Source of the DNA: Phaeoceros laevis | Taxonomy: Eukaryota > Anthocerotophyta > Anthocerotopsida > Notothyladales | DNA length: 50,277 bases | Direction: 5' to 3' | Assembly (NCBI GenBank): GCA_049999765.1 | Contig: JBNGIQ010008823.1 | Span: 62,986 to 113,262 of the forward strand | Shown: piece after piece, positions 1 to 10,729 of the stretch | Position numbering within the stretch: the first letter of the stretch is position 1 | Layout: every line of letters begins with the position of its first letter | Notes under the pieces: model-generated | Seen by the model: the letters and a program-made list of their open reading frames with translations, nothing else | Databases searched by the model: none | What the model was told of the DNA's origin: nothing | Program-made: the position numbers and the translations under genes

Positions 1-56
1 AGAACGTAGCCTGCTTCCCCTAACAACTATGCGATTAGCCTTGGATCATTACCTTG

Positions 57-3000
57 ATGGGGGGCCGCTTGTTACAGACCTCCCTTTCCTACCAATTCGC
101 CGAGGCCTTTGAAGTACTTGGCTACAGCCAGAACGTCAATTGTGTGAGGCAGCTGAGAGATATGGCCCTTGCACTGAACTGCTACCACGGGCTACTGTCG
201 GCATTTGCTTGCAAGGGAAGTTCATGTGGAGGCATGGTCGCTCCCCGGGTCATCTCCTCCGCGAACCACAACCAAGGACACATTGCCAGTGTGAGCAGGA
301 GACAACTCATTGCTGGCAGCTCAGTTCTTTCGTTGTCTCTCGCCGGCGGCTCTCCGACCGTGCTGGACGAGGCTATGGCACAATTGGAGCTCCCTATCAA
401 CGAGGATGCCAATTTGATCGAGACTGAGCATGGTAAAGGCCCAAACTTTTTTTTTTTTGGCTTTCCTTGGCTCACTCTCATGAGATGCTCCTTATCCTCG
501 CCTGTGCTTGGTGCCTTTCACTTGCAAATTAGTGGGTTTTGGATACCGCATCACGTCTGTTTCGGATGCTCATGATGGGACGGCCATTGTTGCAAACCTG
601 AAGCTTGTCCAAGAAACAGAGACCTATGGACAGGATGTGTCTGACCTCCTGTTATTAGTGAGGTCTGGTCCCGCGATCCTGTGCTCTTCTCCTCGTTTAA
701 GGCATCTGATCATGTCGAGACGGGAACTGGCCCGTTTAACACCAGCCCTGTGCACAGGTATGAAACTCCTGACAGGGTGCATGTGAAAATCACGGATAGC
801 ACTAAGGGAAGATGGGAAATTCCAGAAGAGCTCATCCCACGGGGTGCTGATTGCCTGAAGTCAGAGGAAGGCAATTTCGGGTCCCGAAGCTTAGATTTCT
901 CTTACACCTTGGATCCCTTTACCTTTGCAATAAGCAGAAGATCCAGTGGTGAGGTCCTCTTCAGTACAGCCCGGGTGGACAATGGTCCTGGCAGCATGGT
1001 GTTCAAGGATCAGTACTTGGAAATATCAACTCAGCTACCCCAGGGTGCATCGTTGTATGGCTTGGGTGAGAGTACACGTTCTAAAGGCTTGAAGCTCAAT
1101 CAAGGAGAGACTTATACATTGTGGGCAGCAGACATTCCAAGCGTGTCCACTGATGTCAACTTGTATGGAGCATTCCCCTTCTATATGGATGTGAGACAAG
1201 GTGGTGGGACTCATGGTGTGCTTCTCTTAAACAGCAATGCTATGGATGTCTCCTACTCAGCTAAGTGTCTGACTTACCGAGTTGTTGGAGGAGTATTTGA
1301 CTTCTACTTCTTTGGTGGCGCCTCCCCCTTATCGGTAGTTTCACAATACACTGAGCTTGTTGGAAGGCCTGCTCCGATGCCATTTTGGTCTTTTGGTAAC
1401 CTCTTGCTCTCTGTTGCATGAGACTCAATGTGGTTATGCTGTTTAGACCATTTAACTTCATGTTGCTTGTCATCCTGCGGTGAGTATTTCATAAAATCCT
1501 TGGCTGTGAAGGTTTTCATCAGTGTAAGTGGGGCTACAAGAATGTGGATGAACTGGAGAGCGTGGTTGCCAGGTATAAGGAGGCAAACATTCCTCTTGAG
1601 GTGATGTGGTCGGATATTGACTACATGGATGGATGCAAAGATTTCACGTTCGACTCTGTCAATTATCCAGTGGAGAGGGTCCGAAAATTTGTTGATCAGC
1701 TGCACGCGGATGGACAAAAATATGTCATGATCGTGGACCCTGGTAAGCTCTGATAGTGTCAAATAGCAATCTTGTAAGGGCTGACTGCGGGCTCTAGGGA
1801 TTATTGTCTCTGTAAGTTGTTGATTTTCACCTTTGAGAGTGCTCACATCTTGTAAGTCATACTTCGTTTCATGTGCAGGCATTAAGACTGATGAGAGTTA
1901 CACATCATACGTCCGAGGTCTTGAGGCTGATATTTATATCAAGGATGTGAAGGGTGACAACTACCTTGGACAAGTCTGGCCAGGGCCTGTTAATTTTCCA
2001 GACTTTCTGGACCCGAGCACAGCATCCTATTGGACAAAAGAACTAGCGGAGTTCCACAAGCAAGTGCCTTTTGATGGTCTTTGGATTGATATGAACGAGG
2101 CATCAAACTTCTCGAGCGGCCTCACTTGCACCTATCCTGTGAACAAAGTTTGTCCTGACATGAGCTCTCCAACGACTGGTTGTTTGACTTGTGCTTCTGA
2201 CAACCCATCGCGCTGGGATGATCCTCCCTACACCATCAATTATGCAGGCACTCAAAGAAACCTGGGAATGTCCACTATTGCCACAAGTGCCAGGCACTAT
2301 AATGGCGTCCTCGAGTACGACGCTCATAACCTCTATGGTCTTTCTGAAGCCATCGTTACTGATAAGGCACTACGAACAGTTCTTAACAATCGCCCGTTTA
2401 TTCTCTCTCGATCCACATTTGTTGGGTCCGGAAAGTACACAGCTCACTGGACAGGTGACAATGCATCTTCATTCAAAGACCTGGCTTACTCGATTGCAGG
2501 TATTCTGAGCTCTGGGTTATTTGGCATCCCAATGGTGGGGGCAGACATAGGTGGCTACTTTGGTGATGCTTGGGAAGAGCTCATGAACCGGTGGATTCAG
2601 CTGGGAGCATTCTACCCCTTTGCTAGAAACCATTCCACCATTGACAGCAGGAGCCAGGAGCTCTATCTATGGGAGAGTGTGGCCAGATCTGCCAGGAGTG
2701 CTCTCGGCCTTCGATACCGGATGCTACCATTTTTCTATACTCTGGCGCATGAGGCCCATTCAAAAGGTCATCCTATCGCAAGGCCTCTCTTCCTCGAGTT
2801 CGCAGAGGATCCTGCCACTCTGGCCGTAAGTGAGCAGTTTCTGCTGGGCTCCTGCATCCTGGTTTCTCCAGTGCTGGTAGCAGGGGCCACATCTGTAAAT
2901 GCCTACTTTCCAAAGGGGACTTGGTACAATCTCTTTGACTTCAGGCATGTGACAGGGTCAAGTGGCTCCGACCAAGTACTACCAGCTGCTCTAGAAGTCG

Positions 3001-3470
3001 TGAACGTCCATCTCCATGAAGGAGCCATTGTCCCCATGCAAGAGAGCAGGCTGACAACTACTCTGTCTCGCAAGACTGCTTTCTCACTGGTTGTGGCATT
3101 CTCAGTGGAGCCGAAGCCGAGCCAAACTGCTCGAGGACAACTATTCCTTGACGACGAGGATGAGACAGACATGAGGCTCACCCCTGGCAAGTCCACCTTT
3201 GTCCTCTACAGTGCTGCCTTGTCTCACAGTCAAGGCTCTCTTCAGGCCAGAGTAGGAGCCACCGGAGAATATGCTACTAATCAAGGTTTTGTTCTGCAAA
3301 AGGTGACACTGTTGGGCATTTCCACCCTGCCGACCAAACTGTTGGTGAATGGTGCACCTCCATCCTCGAAGGTGCGGGTGTCACATGATTCCTCCCTCTT
3401 TCGAGCAGACATATCCGGGCTCAACCTCCTTTTAGGCAACGACCTCGACATCACCTGGTCAGCTGCGTAG
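57..3470 (+). CDS. GH31 alpha-glucosidase, five exons
   Basis: Glycoside hydrolase family 31 enzyme releasing glucose from alpha-glucans. Exons read by phase: 57-432, 533-662, 758-1395, 1512-1742, 1879-3470, giving 988 residues from the first ATG (in-frame stop at 36-38). ATGs at 162 and 234 would give 953 or 929 residues, nearer the usual ~900. The nucleophile motif [10 protein letters not shown] (Asp ~529) and acid/base motif HWTGDN (Asp ~652) are intact. The motif WSDIDYMDG, rather than the NDDDHMDG I recall for plant alpha-xylosidases, argues for an alpha-glucosidase. Homology to plant alpha-glucosidases begins at [10 protein letters not shown], encoded across the exon 1-2 junction. The N-terminal exon is unusual: instead of a plain secretory signal it has RR followed by a hydrophobic stretch and ending EAMA, like a plastid/Tat-type presequence. 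The catalytic part is certain; the first exon is inferred from an in-frame splice. Confidence 0.88.
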
Positions 3471-4263
3471 GTGTCACATTCAGGTGAAGCTTCCGACACC
3501 GAATGTGCTCCTTACAACCAGACATTCTTTCCCATTCTTTGCATCCCTGTCTTGGGGGCTATGAAAGATTTGACCCTTTTGCTTAAAGCTGCATTTGACG
3601 GAAGCAGTAGTACCAGAGCCTGTTCAAGACACAAACATATGGACAGCTGGGCCCTGCCTGACGAGGACGATGTGGAGGTCACACCTCGTATGATGGATCG
3701 ACTCAGGTGTGAATCCTTCGAGATAACCTCTACCGTCATCCTTCGGAACGCGCTTCACGCAACCATGATGATGGTTGTTGCCTGAGCCGGACACCCAAAA
3801 GCCATTTGCGTCCTTGGAGCGACACTGATGGCCTCCTAAGCAGGACAGGACGTCCGTCCGGTGCAGAGGAAGGCTAGTTCTTCAGGTGAGAGCAAGGGGA
3901 GACAGGGAGAGACGAAGCATCAGCTCAGCCGCTTTTAGCCGTAACGACGACCCATCATTGTCACTGACTTTCAAGCGAAGGTGGAAGCTGGGACCCCGTG
4001 TACTGCTTTGCTTGCGTTGGTCTCTGTCTGTCGGTTCCAATGACGTGCCCGACGTGCTCACAACGAAACCGATGGATTTGCATCCGCCCCGTCGGCAAAA
4101 GTCTGCTGGCACGCGGGGGCTGCTTACGCGGAAGCAAGCTAGCCGAGTAGCCCGCTGGGTTGGTCATGGGGATCATTAGTGTCTACTGACAACCACCAAC
4201 TATGGCGGTGACCGAGCACCGCTGGCATGGGGATGGTTGACATTGCGAGCCTGCCTGTGCGCA
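3471..4263. other. 3' UTR and intergenic spacer
   Basis: This stretch follows the stop codon of the alpha-glucosidase and ends at the TATA-like site of the next gene. Open frames here, including one starting directly after the stop, show no recognisable domain and no splice logic. I see no RNA gene or clear repeat in it. Confidence 0.5.
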
Positions 4264-4270
4264 CATATAA
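4264..4270 (+). promoter_or_regulatory. TATA-like box of the small secreted-protein gene
   Basis: The sequence CATATAA lies about 280 bases upstream of the ATG at 4545. A start site about 30 bases downstream would leave a 5' UTR of roughly 250 bases, with an upstream ATG near 4418. It is placed by position and motif only. Confidence 0.3.
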
Positions 4271-4544
4271 GCTAAACTGCTTGCATGAGCTCCACATTCA
4301 TCGTCTCGAGGTGCTCGCACAAGAACGGATTCCCTCTTTCGCTACTGCCGCAGGCCTAGGAATTCTTTGAATCCTGTGAGTCTGAGGTGCTACAGCTGTG
4401 CTGCCATTCAGCGTCTCATGCAGCTCAGGAATAGTGCGTTGATTCCTGTTTTTGGAGGAGGGGGGAGGCCGAACTCTGCGTCCGCGAGTGCCGCTCAAGA
4501 TTGAAGATTGGCAGAAGTTTTTCGGAGTCACCTGGGACTCTCCA

Positions 4545-4874
4545 ATGGCTGTTTCCCCGCTCAGAGTTTTATTCATTCTGATGCTCCTATGTACAGTGGA
4601 GCTGTCGTTCAAATCTGCTCTGGCTGCAAGACCTTTCAGAATACTAAAATCTTCGAGAAAGCCTCCTTCAAGCCCTTCACCAACACACACAGGTCTCATC
4701 GGGCAAGGAAGCAAGAAACTGGTGGTCTTCACGACGAAGAAAGAGGAAGAATGTGAATCAAACCACCGTTGTGTTCAGAGAAGGACTGAAGAAGCCGAAA
4801 GTCATGCCATTGGCGAAGTGGGCAGGACAGAACCCAGCGAGAAATTTCAGCACACGACAGGGTCGAGATTGTAG
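4545..4874 (+). CDS. Small secreted protein, peptide-precursor-like
   Basis: Predicted protein of 109 residues. The ATG sits in a good plant context (CCAATGGCT). Residues 1 to about 28 form a hydrophobic signal peptide (hydrophobic run VLFILMLLC, ending SALA), so secretion is likely. The rest is basic and Ser/Pro-rich, then has two cysteines five residues apart followed by VQRRT and a histidine. The size, signal peptide and Cys/Arg-Arg pattern recall phytosulfokine precursors, but the pentapeptide YIYTQ is absent in every frame nearby, so I do not name it. A TATA-like site lies upstream and there is no intron. It could be an unrecognised secreted peptide or a chance ORF; the signal peptide favours a real gene. 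Confidence 0.45.
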   Translation: MAVSPLRVLFILMLLCTVELSFKSALAARPFRILKSSRKPPSSPSPTHTGLIGQGSKKLVVFTTKKEEECESNHRCVQRRTEEAESHAIGEVGRTEPSEKFQHTTGSRL

Positions 4875-5583
4875 GTAGCTCAACGAGCTCAAGGCCACAC
4901 TCCAATTCCGAGGCTCCAGAAAACAGTCGTCGTTCATGTACTGTATGTACAGATTATAAGTAAAGCTGCTCATTTAATTTTACAAATCTCTAGGGTGGTA
5001 GTTCTGTGTATGTGTGAGCCAGCTTTGTTATCGTCCCTCTCGTCACTCTAGCCAAACTGCACCGTGGTGAGAGGTCGCCCACCAGCATGTGCAGATTTTC
5101 CCATATCAAATTGCGAAGTAAAGCTGACTGTCCTTTTCCAATTTGCTCATCCCTTGTCACTTCAAACCTTTTGAACGAATCTGCATGGCTACGCTGTAGC
5201 GTTAGCTCTGCGAAAGCTTTGGACTCTTGTGCTCAAAGCAGGTAAACAGCACTGTTATCTGCATAGACAGCTATGTAACAAAATCCATGGGCTTTCCGGC
5301 AAAACTCCTCCTGAAACAAATCTGACGTCCTGTGCTCGAAGAAGGTGGACAGCTACGTAAAAGAATTTGATTTCCAGCAAGACTCGTGAGTAATACCCCC
5401 CTGAAAACAGTTGCTGACAAGCGAGCCCCGAGTCGGAGAAGCAGAGTGCCTTCTGATGCAGTGCTTGAGCAAGATGGACTCGAGGGATGGGTGAAGGTTA
5501 CATACATGGGGCAGTTTACGAAGAGTACATAAAGGATGAAGCCCGGAAAAGCGATGCTCCACTCGAGAGAAATAAGTCCTCGT
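4875..5583. other. Convergent 3' spacer
   Basis: This spacer lies between the 3' end of the small secreted-protein gene (+) and the stop codon of SEC13 (-), so it should hold both 3' UTRs. No domain, RNA gene or repeat was recognised. Confidence 0.5.
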
Positions 5584-6528
5584 TCACGACAAAGGAGAGG
5601 TATTGACCTGGTCCCACGTTCCATCTACTGCCTCCTTCCACAAGGTCACCTCATTGTTGGCATCTGCCACGGCTAAGATGTTTGCTAACACTGACCAGCT
5701 AACTCTCCAGACTGGAGTCTTGAAATCATGAAGCACCGTTGGTTCCCACTGATCCCCTTCCTTCTCCTGATTCCAAATGATGACTGTCCCATCCTGTGAG
5801 GCACTGGCGATGGTGGACTTGGGTAACCCTAAGTTAGGAGCCCAGGCAACATCCCGCACCCAGTCTCCATGCTTTGACAGAGGCAGGAAAGTGTCCATTT
5901 TCCAGCTGCCATCATCATCAGAGTACTTCCAGACCTTGACAGTGTTGTCGCAGCCCCCCGAGACAAGCTTCCTGGGAGGGGCAGTGCTGTCTCCACCGGC
6001 AAGAGATCCGGGTCCGGTTGAGGGAGCCCAGGAAACGGATGTCACGCCCACAGGGTGAGCCTGCTCGATCTTGGTGCGCTCCCACTGCCCGTCTGCCTTG
6101 AGTGTGACCACGGAAATGTTGCCATCCGAGGAACCGCATGCCAGAGACAAGCCGAATTGGTAAGGGGCCCAGCTGATGCTGTTCACAGAGGAAGCATGCT
6201 CCTGAAACACCTGCCACTGGGACCACTCGTTCTCATCCACCTCCTTCCAGATGATCACCTTCCTGTCGTAGGAGCAGGAGGCGATGACAGGTCCGAACTT
6301 GGGGTGAGCCCAGGCCACCTGCCACACCGGGCCTTGGTGCCCCGTGAGGGTGGTGAGAAGGGCCGGCGGCTCCTTGCTGGACGCGCTCACAGTGAAGATC
6401 TTGATGGAGCGGTCCGAAGAGCAGGAGGCTATGCGCTTGCCGTAGTAGTCCATGGCCACATCGTGTACCACATCCTGGTGCCCCGACTCCACAGTCACCG
6501 ATCCCGTCTGCTTCGCCCCGGCGGTCAT
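5584..6528 (-). CDS. SEC13: SEC13, COPII/nuclear pore WD40 protein
   Basis: Intronless 314-residue WD40 protein. SEC13 pairs with SEC31 in the outer COPII coat that buds vesicles from the ER, and also belongs to the NUP107-160 nuclear pore subcomplex. The N-terminus has the family pattern GHQDVVHDVAMDYYGKRIAS followed by CSSDRSIKIF, and six repeats follow, including GHQGPVWQVAWAHPKFG, SSVNSISWAPYQFG, VTSVSWAPS, GDWVRDVAWAPN and TPVWRVSWSV. The length matches plant and animal SEC13 (about 300-320). The open six-blade architecture fits a partner inserting the seventh blade. It is divergent from the RING gene at 6812, with under 300 bases between the start codons. Confidence 0.95.
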   Translation of the reverse strand: MTAGAKQTGSVTVESGHQDVVHDVAMDYYGKRIASCSSDRSIKIFTVSASSKEPPALLTTLTGHQGPVWQVAWAHPKFGPVIASCSYDRKVIIWKEVDENEWSQWQVFQEHASSVNSISWAPYQFGLSLACGSSDGNISVVTLKADGQWERTKIEQAHPVGVTSVSWAPSTGPGSLAGGDSTAPPRKLVSGGCDNTVKVWKYSDDDGSWKMDTFLPLSKHGDWVRDVAWAPNLGLPKSTIASASQDGTVIIWNQEKEGDQWEPTVLHDFKTPVWRVSWSVLANILAVADANNEVTLWKEAVDGTWDQVNTSPLS

Positions 6529-6811
6529 CCCTGGCCCCCGCTGAGCTTCCGAGCTGCAGCTTGTCCCTTGCTTCCAGTCAGTAGCTTGCGTCCTTCAACG
6601 CTCAAACTCTCGAGCTCTCGCACCTTCAGAAGACGGGGTTAGGTTTTCCCTTTACGCAAACAGTGATATCAGTATCAGGTGGTTTGAATCGGGAAACTAT
6701 AGTCCAGCCCGCAATATTTGACCTTCGTGGAATCCGATGTTTGGCCCTCTTCGACACTGAAGACAACTGCTGCCGGGACTCCAAGGAGTGAGCAGCTCCC
6801 GCGTGTTCACA
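6529..6811. promoter_or_regulatory. Shared bidirectional promoter, SEC13 / RING gene
   Basis: Only 283 bases separate the two start codons, which face away from each other. Both promoters and both 5' UTRs must fit here. No consensus TATA box is seen on either strand, as is common for housekeeping genes. Confidence 0.5.
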
Positions 6812-7552
6812 ATGTCGGCTGAATCCTTTGAGAGGTACTTGTACTTTCACAGCTTCGAGTCCGACTCCGACGACTTGGGTTCCGACCCCCTGCCCCCCCA
6901 ATTGAAGCCGGATCCTGGCGAGGACTCTCCAGACGATGAACCCGGGATAAGGGAACTGTTCGAGAGTGACTCCGACTCCAGCTCGGAAAGCTCCGTCCGA
7001 ATGCTGTCCGCGTTGGAGGTGAGGAATAGCCTGAGGAAGAAGCTCAATCGTTTCCTCAAAGTATCCCAGAGCTGCATTAGCGAGATTGAGGAATTGCATG
7101 AGTCACAGGCTGAAGAGTCTGTGATTTCTGTCATCCTGCAACTGGTAACGGAAGGATTGCGCCACTCGGAGCGTTTAGCACAAGGGCTTGTGAGTGTGCA
7201 CTCTAAGAAGGCAAGCAACGCAAGCATTCGTGCAACCGAGGAAAGGGCGAAACTTGAAGCAGAGAAGACCAAGCTTGAAGATGACAAGAGAAGACTTGAG
7301 GAGGAGAAGACTTTGTTCGAAGCTGAGGCGCGAGAAGCCGTGGCAGCAGCTGCAGAAGTCCGGGTGAAGATGGAGAGGATGGAGTCCGACTGCCTGTGCT
7401 TGATCTGTTTGACTAACCCTCGGAATGTAGTGTTATTACCGTGTTTCCATGGCCAATATTGCTCAACGTGTATTGAGCGGCACAAGATGACCAAAGCATC
7501 ATGCCCTTCTTGCAGGGCTGTGATTCAGGGAACTGTTCCTTGCATAGGATGA
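6812..7552 (+). CDS. RING-HC protein, probable E3 ubiquitin ligase
   Basis: Intronless 246-residue protein. Residues 1-70 are acidic and serine-rich (repeated SDSDD and SDSDSSSESS). Residues ~143-193 form a strongly charged coiled coil of Glu/Lys/Arg heptads. The C-terminus (196-235) is a C3HC4 RING: CLICL, then PCFHGQYCSTC, then CPSC, with all eight zinc ligands present. The C-terminal RING after a coiled coil resembles plant RING-HC ligases and IAP-type RINGs, so E2 binding and ubiquitin transfer are expected; the substrate is unknown. I chose the ATG at 6812 (context ACAATGTCG) because it is the first ATG in the frame. Confidence 0.82.
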   Translation: MSAESFERYLYFHSFESDSDDLGSDPLPPQLKPDPGEDSPDDEPGIRELFESDSDSSSESSVRMLSALEVRNSLRKKLNRFLKVSQSCISEIEELHESQAEESVISVILQLVTEGLRHSERLAQGLVSVHSKKASNASIRATEERAKLEAEKTKLEDDKRRLEEEKTLFEAEAREAVAAAAEVRVKMERMESDCLCLICLTNPRNVVLLPCFHGQYCSTCIERHKMTKASCPSCRAVIQGTVPCIG

Positions 7553-10500
7553 TGCAAAATTGCGGCACAGGGGACTACACAGTCTTGGCACGTCTACAGT
7601 TTTCACTATGATTGGACGCTGAGCTAAACCTGGACGAACCTGGGCTGCTTGGTAAACAGTGGGCTAGCTTGATGGGGCACAATTTAAACGGCTGGATGGG
7701 AGGTGGGAAGGCAGATGCTTGCAGGTTCTAATGGATCATGGGATGTATTAACAAGGGAGCCCCCCTTGATCTGCTTCTGCCATCTGCAACTCTGGTAGGA
7801 CAGGAAGCTAAAGTCGGGCTGCCTGAGGTGGAAGGACAAACGGATACTCACACGTACAGAGTAGGGTTTTTCCCCCGAGGTCTTGTTTCTGACTCGGGTG
7901 CAGCTCTTTCTGCAGTGGCTGGTGGACATACCACCTGCAGATTGAAGCAAGAACTCGAACTAGACTAAGTCACGGGCAATAAGCCAACCACTTTGGCAAT
8001 GGACACATCCCTCGTTTTACTAGAGATAAACAGCTCTCTCCTCTGGAGCCTAGTAATTCTGTTGAAGGCTTGAAGGGACTTTGACCAAGTATCCGCCAAA
8101 GAAAGGGGACCTTGAGAAAGCCAACAAGAACTGATAGCGTCGCAAGCGAAGGGATCAAACCGTTTTGGAAACTAGTGGACAGTCACTCGAGAAGGAGATG
8201 TTCTTCATATGGCTTATCACAAGCCCTTATGGACCAAGAGGCCCATTTGGGGCCATTTTGACCCCTTTCAAGGTTCTTACTTGTATGTATGTATTGCATT
8301 TCTAGTGTTTATAGTAGTCAAATCTTTTGTCAATAAGTGCTTAGTTTCTTTTGCATTTGTAGCGCTTTCCCAGCTGCATCACATGCATGTGGTCCCGCGT
8401 CATACGCAGTTTAGGGATGACGGGAAGTGTTTCATACTCCGGCTGTTCCTCCAACATTATCCCAACAAATTTTCCCATGTAGAGTAGGTTGTCACCAAGG
8501 CTTCGGAGCATTATTTTGTGACTTCATACTTATGAGTTCCATCCAATTCACCATTATTGCCTTTAGCACTATTGAAATTGCTATCAAGGTCTTGTTTACT
8601 TTGCCCTACATCATGTGCCAACCCTAATCCTCAAATAACTAGTGAACTTAGCCTGATAAGTTGTGGTGAAACGTTTCTCAAGACTAGTTCACTAAAGAAC
8701 TTTACCTGGCGCTGAAATTTAATCTACCCAGTTCAAGTCCTTCTAGCCCCCAACAACCTTGAGTCTAATTGGCATCCACATGGAGAAGAGCAAAGTTCAC
8801 AAAACACGCTTCTTATGTATTGGAAAATTAGGGTATGAAGTCAAATAAATTTATGGATTTATCCATGTAGAATGTTCCATATATAGATTAATCAATTTTA
8901 TAAATTCTAAATATGGATACTACCATAAAACCATGTGATAGAAAACTTATGTAGCACTCATATTATGTAGTTATATGTTAAATAAGAGTTGAGTCTTTTG
9001 ATGCATAAAAAGGTTTTGATAGCTTTTGTCCATACCTAGACAAAGAAATAGATCCGTCCTCTTGGCATCTCGTCATTATTGAATATCCTTTTGATTTTCA
9101 ACTTTTGATTTCATTTTTCCTTCGTCTATGTGTATGTGTCTTCTTGTCAAGTGCGCGATCTGTGTTTTCTCAGCTTGAAATTCAACACATTATCATTCAA
9201 CAAGTGTGATCATATGATGACACGTCTCAGAGATTATTGACAAATATTTTTGCATGTGGTGATTCTTGACCTAGTGCAAGTAAGTGCTTCAAAGAATCAA
9301 CCAATATGTTTGTGATTCATTTGTGTATCCCACAAGATGTAGATCTGCTGCCATGTTTCTATAGGCATGTATCCATGGGCAACATCGTTCTCACTGCAGA
9401 GAGAAACATGAAGAAATTCCAAGCACATGACGCCCTTCTTGCAAGCTCTAGGGGAGTGAATGAATCCTTGTATCATTTGATACAAAGCTGAGCGTACACG
9501 AGTTACCGTTCCAGTAGGAGTTACCGTTCCAGTAGTACTACTAGTAGCAGCAACCTACGGGTGCATGTCAATTAATGACCGGGTACCATGAACAACCGAT
9601 ACAAGCTTGTTGCTGGCTTCTTACAAAGTTCTGTGAATTTCTGAGCACTGCGATGGTTTTTCGCAGGCTTGGAAAGACGTAAATATATTTTACAAGGCTG
9701 CAAGGACCTCAGTTTCTTGGCGGCTTGCAAAGAGACCAATTAATGAAGTATCCAGGACGTTAGATCTTCTACAGCTGGTGAGTAGAATGCCTCGTCAGCT
9801 CTCATAGGCTAACAAAATGTATTTTAGGCAGATTTGCAACACGGTGACTGAGTTATTCCAGGAAGAACCCGGTATTGCAGACACAGACTCTTCCTTGACT
9901 CGTCCTTGCTTGAGCAAGAAAGACTAGGTTCAAACATTACTGGGAGCTGAATTGGGTTTACCAGTCACTGTGCTGAACAGCTGCAGGGATCACAGGAACC
10001 GGGGAACTCCTATTACTTGCCGCCGATCTCTACCCATTCACATATCAGCTGCACTGGTGGTGTCAACAATACATAGCAAAGAGCCTGCCCGGAACAGCGG
10101 CAGTGGTGGCAACACCATGGTGTAGGAGGACAGAACAGAACTGCAATCAGGAGATATGAAGGGGAGATGCAAAAGTGACCTACTGAGTTGCCACAACGTT
10201 GTCTACTCCCAAATATGCGTACATGTACTTCTTGCTTGCGAAGTAGGCCACGTACTCAACAACAACAGCGGATCATACGAAGCTCACACTGAACTTGCAT
10301 ATGGAAACGGCTGTTCTCAAGCAAACGGATCCTGTGCAACCTGGTGTTACAGACCTTGCACCGTTAGAGAAGGAGCATGCGATCTGAATCGTTGTCAACG
10401 GTGGTTGTAATCGTCTTTGGTGGATCTGTGGTGTAGTAAACACCAGGGTGGTTCAATACTTAGAAAGGTTGCCAGCACTCGCAGTCGCGCTTGCAATCTG

Positions 10501-10729
10501 CAGACTGGACAGTGACGAGTTCCTTTCATACAATCTTGCGGGGGCCTTCTTTAGCAGTTTCTGTGGTTGTGACGAAGACCGAAGATACTTTTCTGCTGGC
10601 TTGAAGTGTCCTCCCAGCGTTTGCCAAGTGGTGTACAGTACAAGGGTTAAAAGCATGTGATGCGAAATCAAGTAGGTGGAAAGTTCGAAGTCCCGTAGTT
10701 GGAGACTAGCAGGTCGGCCGTAGGATGCA
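7553..10729. other. Intergenic region, no supported gene
   Basis: It begins with the RING gene 3' UTR. From about 8.6 to 9.5 kb the DNA is markedly AT-rich. A short tandem duplication of an 18-base unit (starting GAGTTACCG) lies at 9500-9535. Scattered ORFs under 95 codons have no recognisable domain. The last few hundred bases should hold the promoter of glucosidase II. Confidence 0.5.

Noticed and set aside
57-3470. Assignment as alpha-xylosidase
   Set aside because: The active-site motif DIDYMDG matches alpha-glucosidases rather than the DDDHMDG-type motif I recall for plant alpha-xylosidases.
3471-3785. Open frame directly after the alpha-glucosidase stop codon
   Set aside because: No domain and no homology to the GH31 C-terminus; it is explained as 3' UTR.
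4545-4874. Naming the small secreted protein as phytosulfokine
   Set aside because: The defining YIYTQ is absent in all frames within the gene and just downstream, so only a resemblance is reported.
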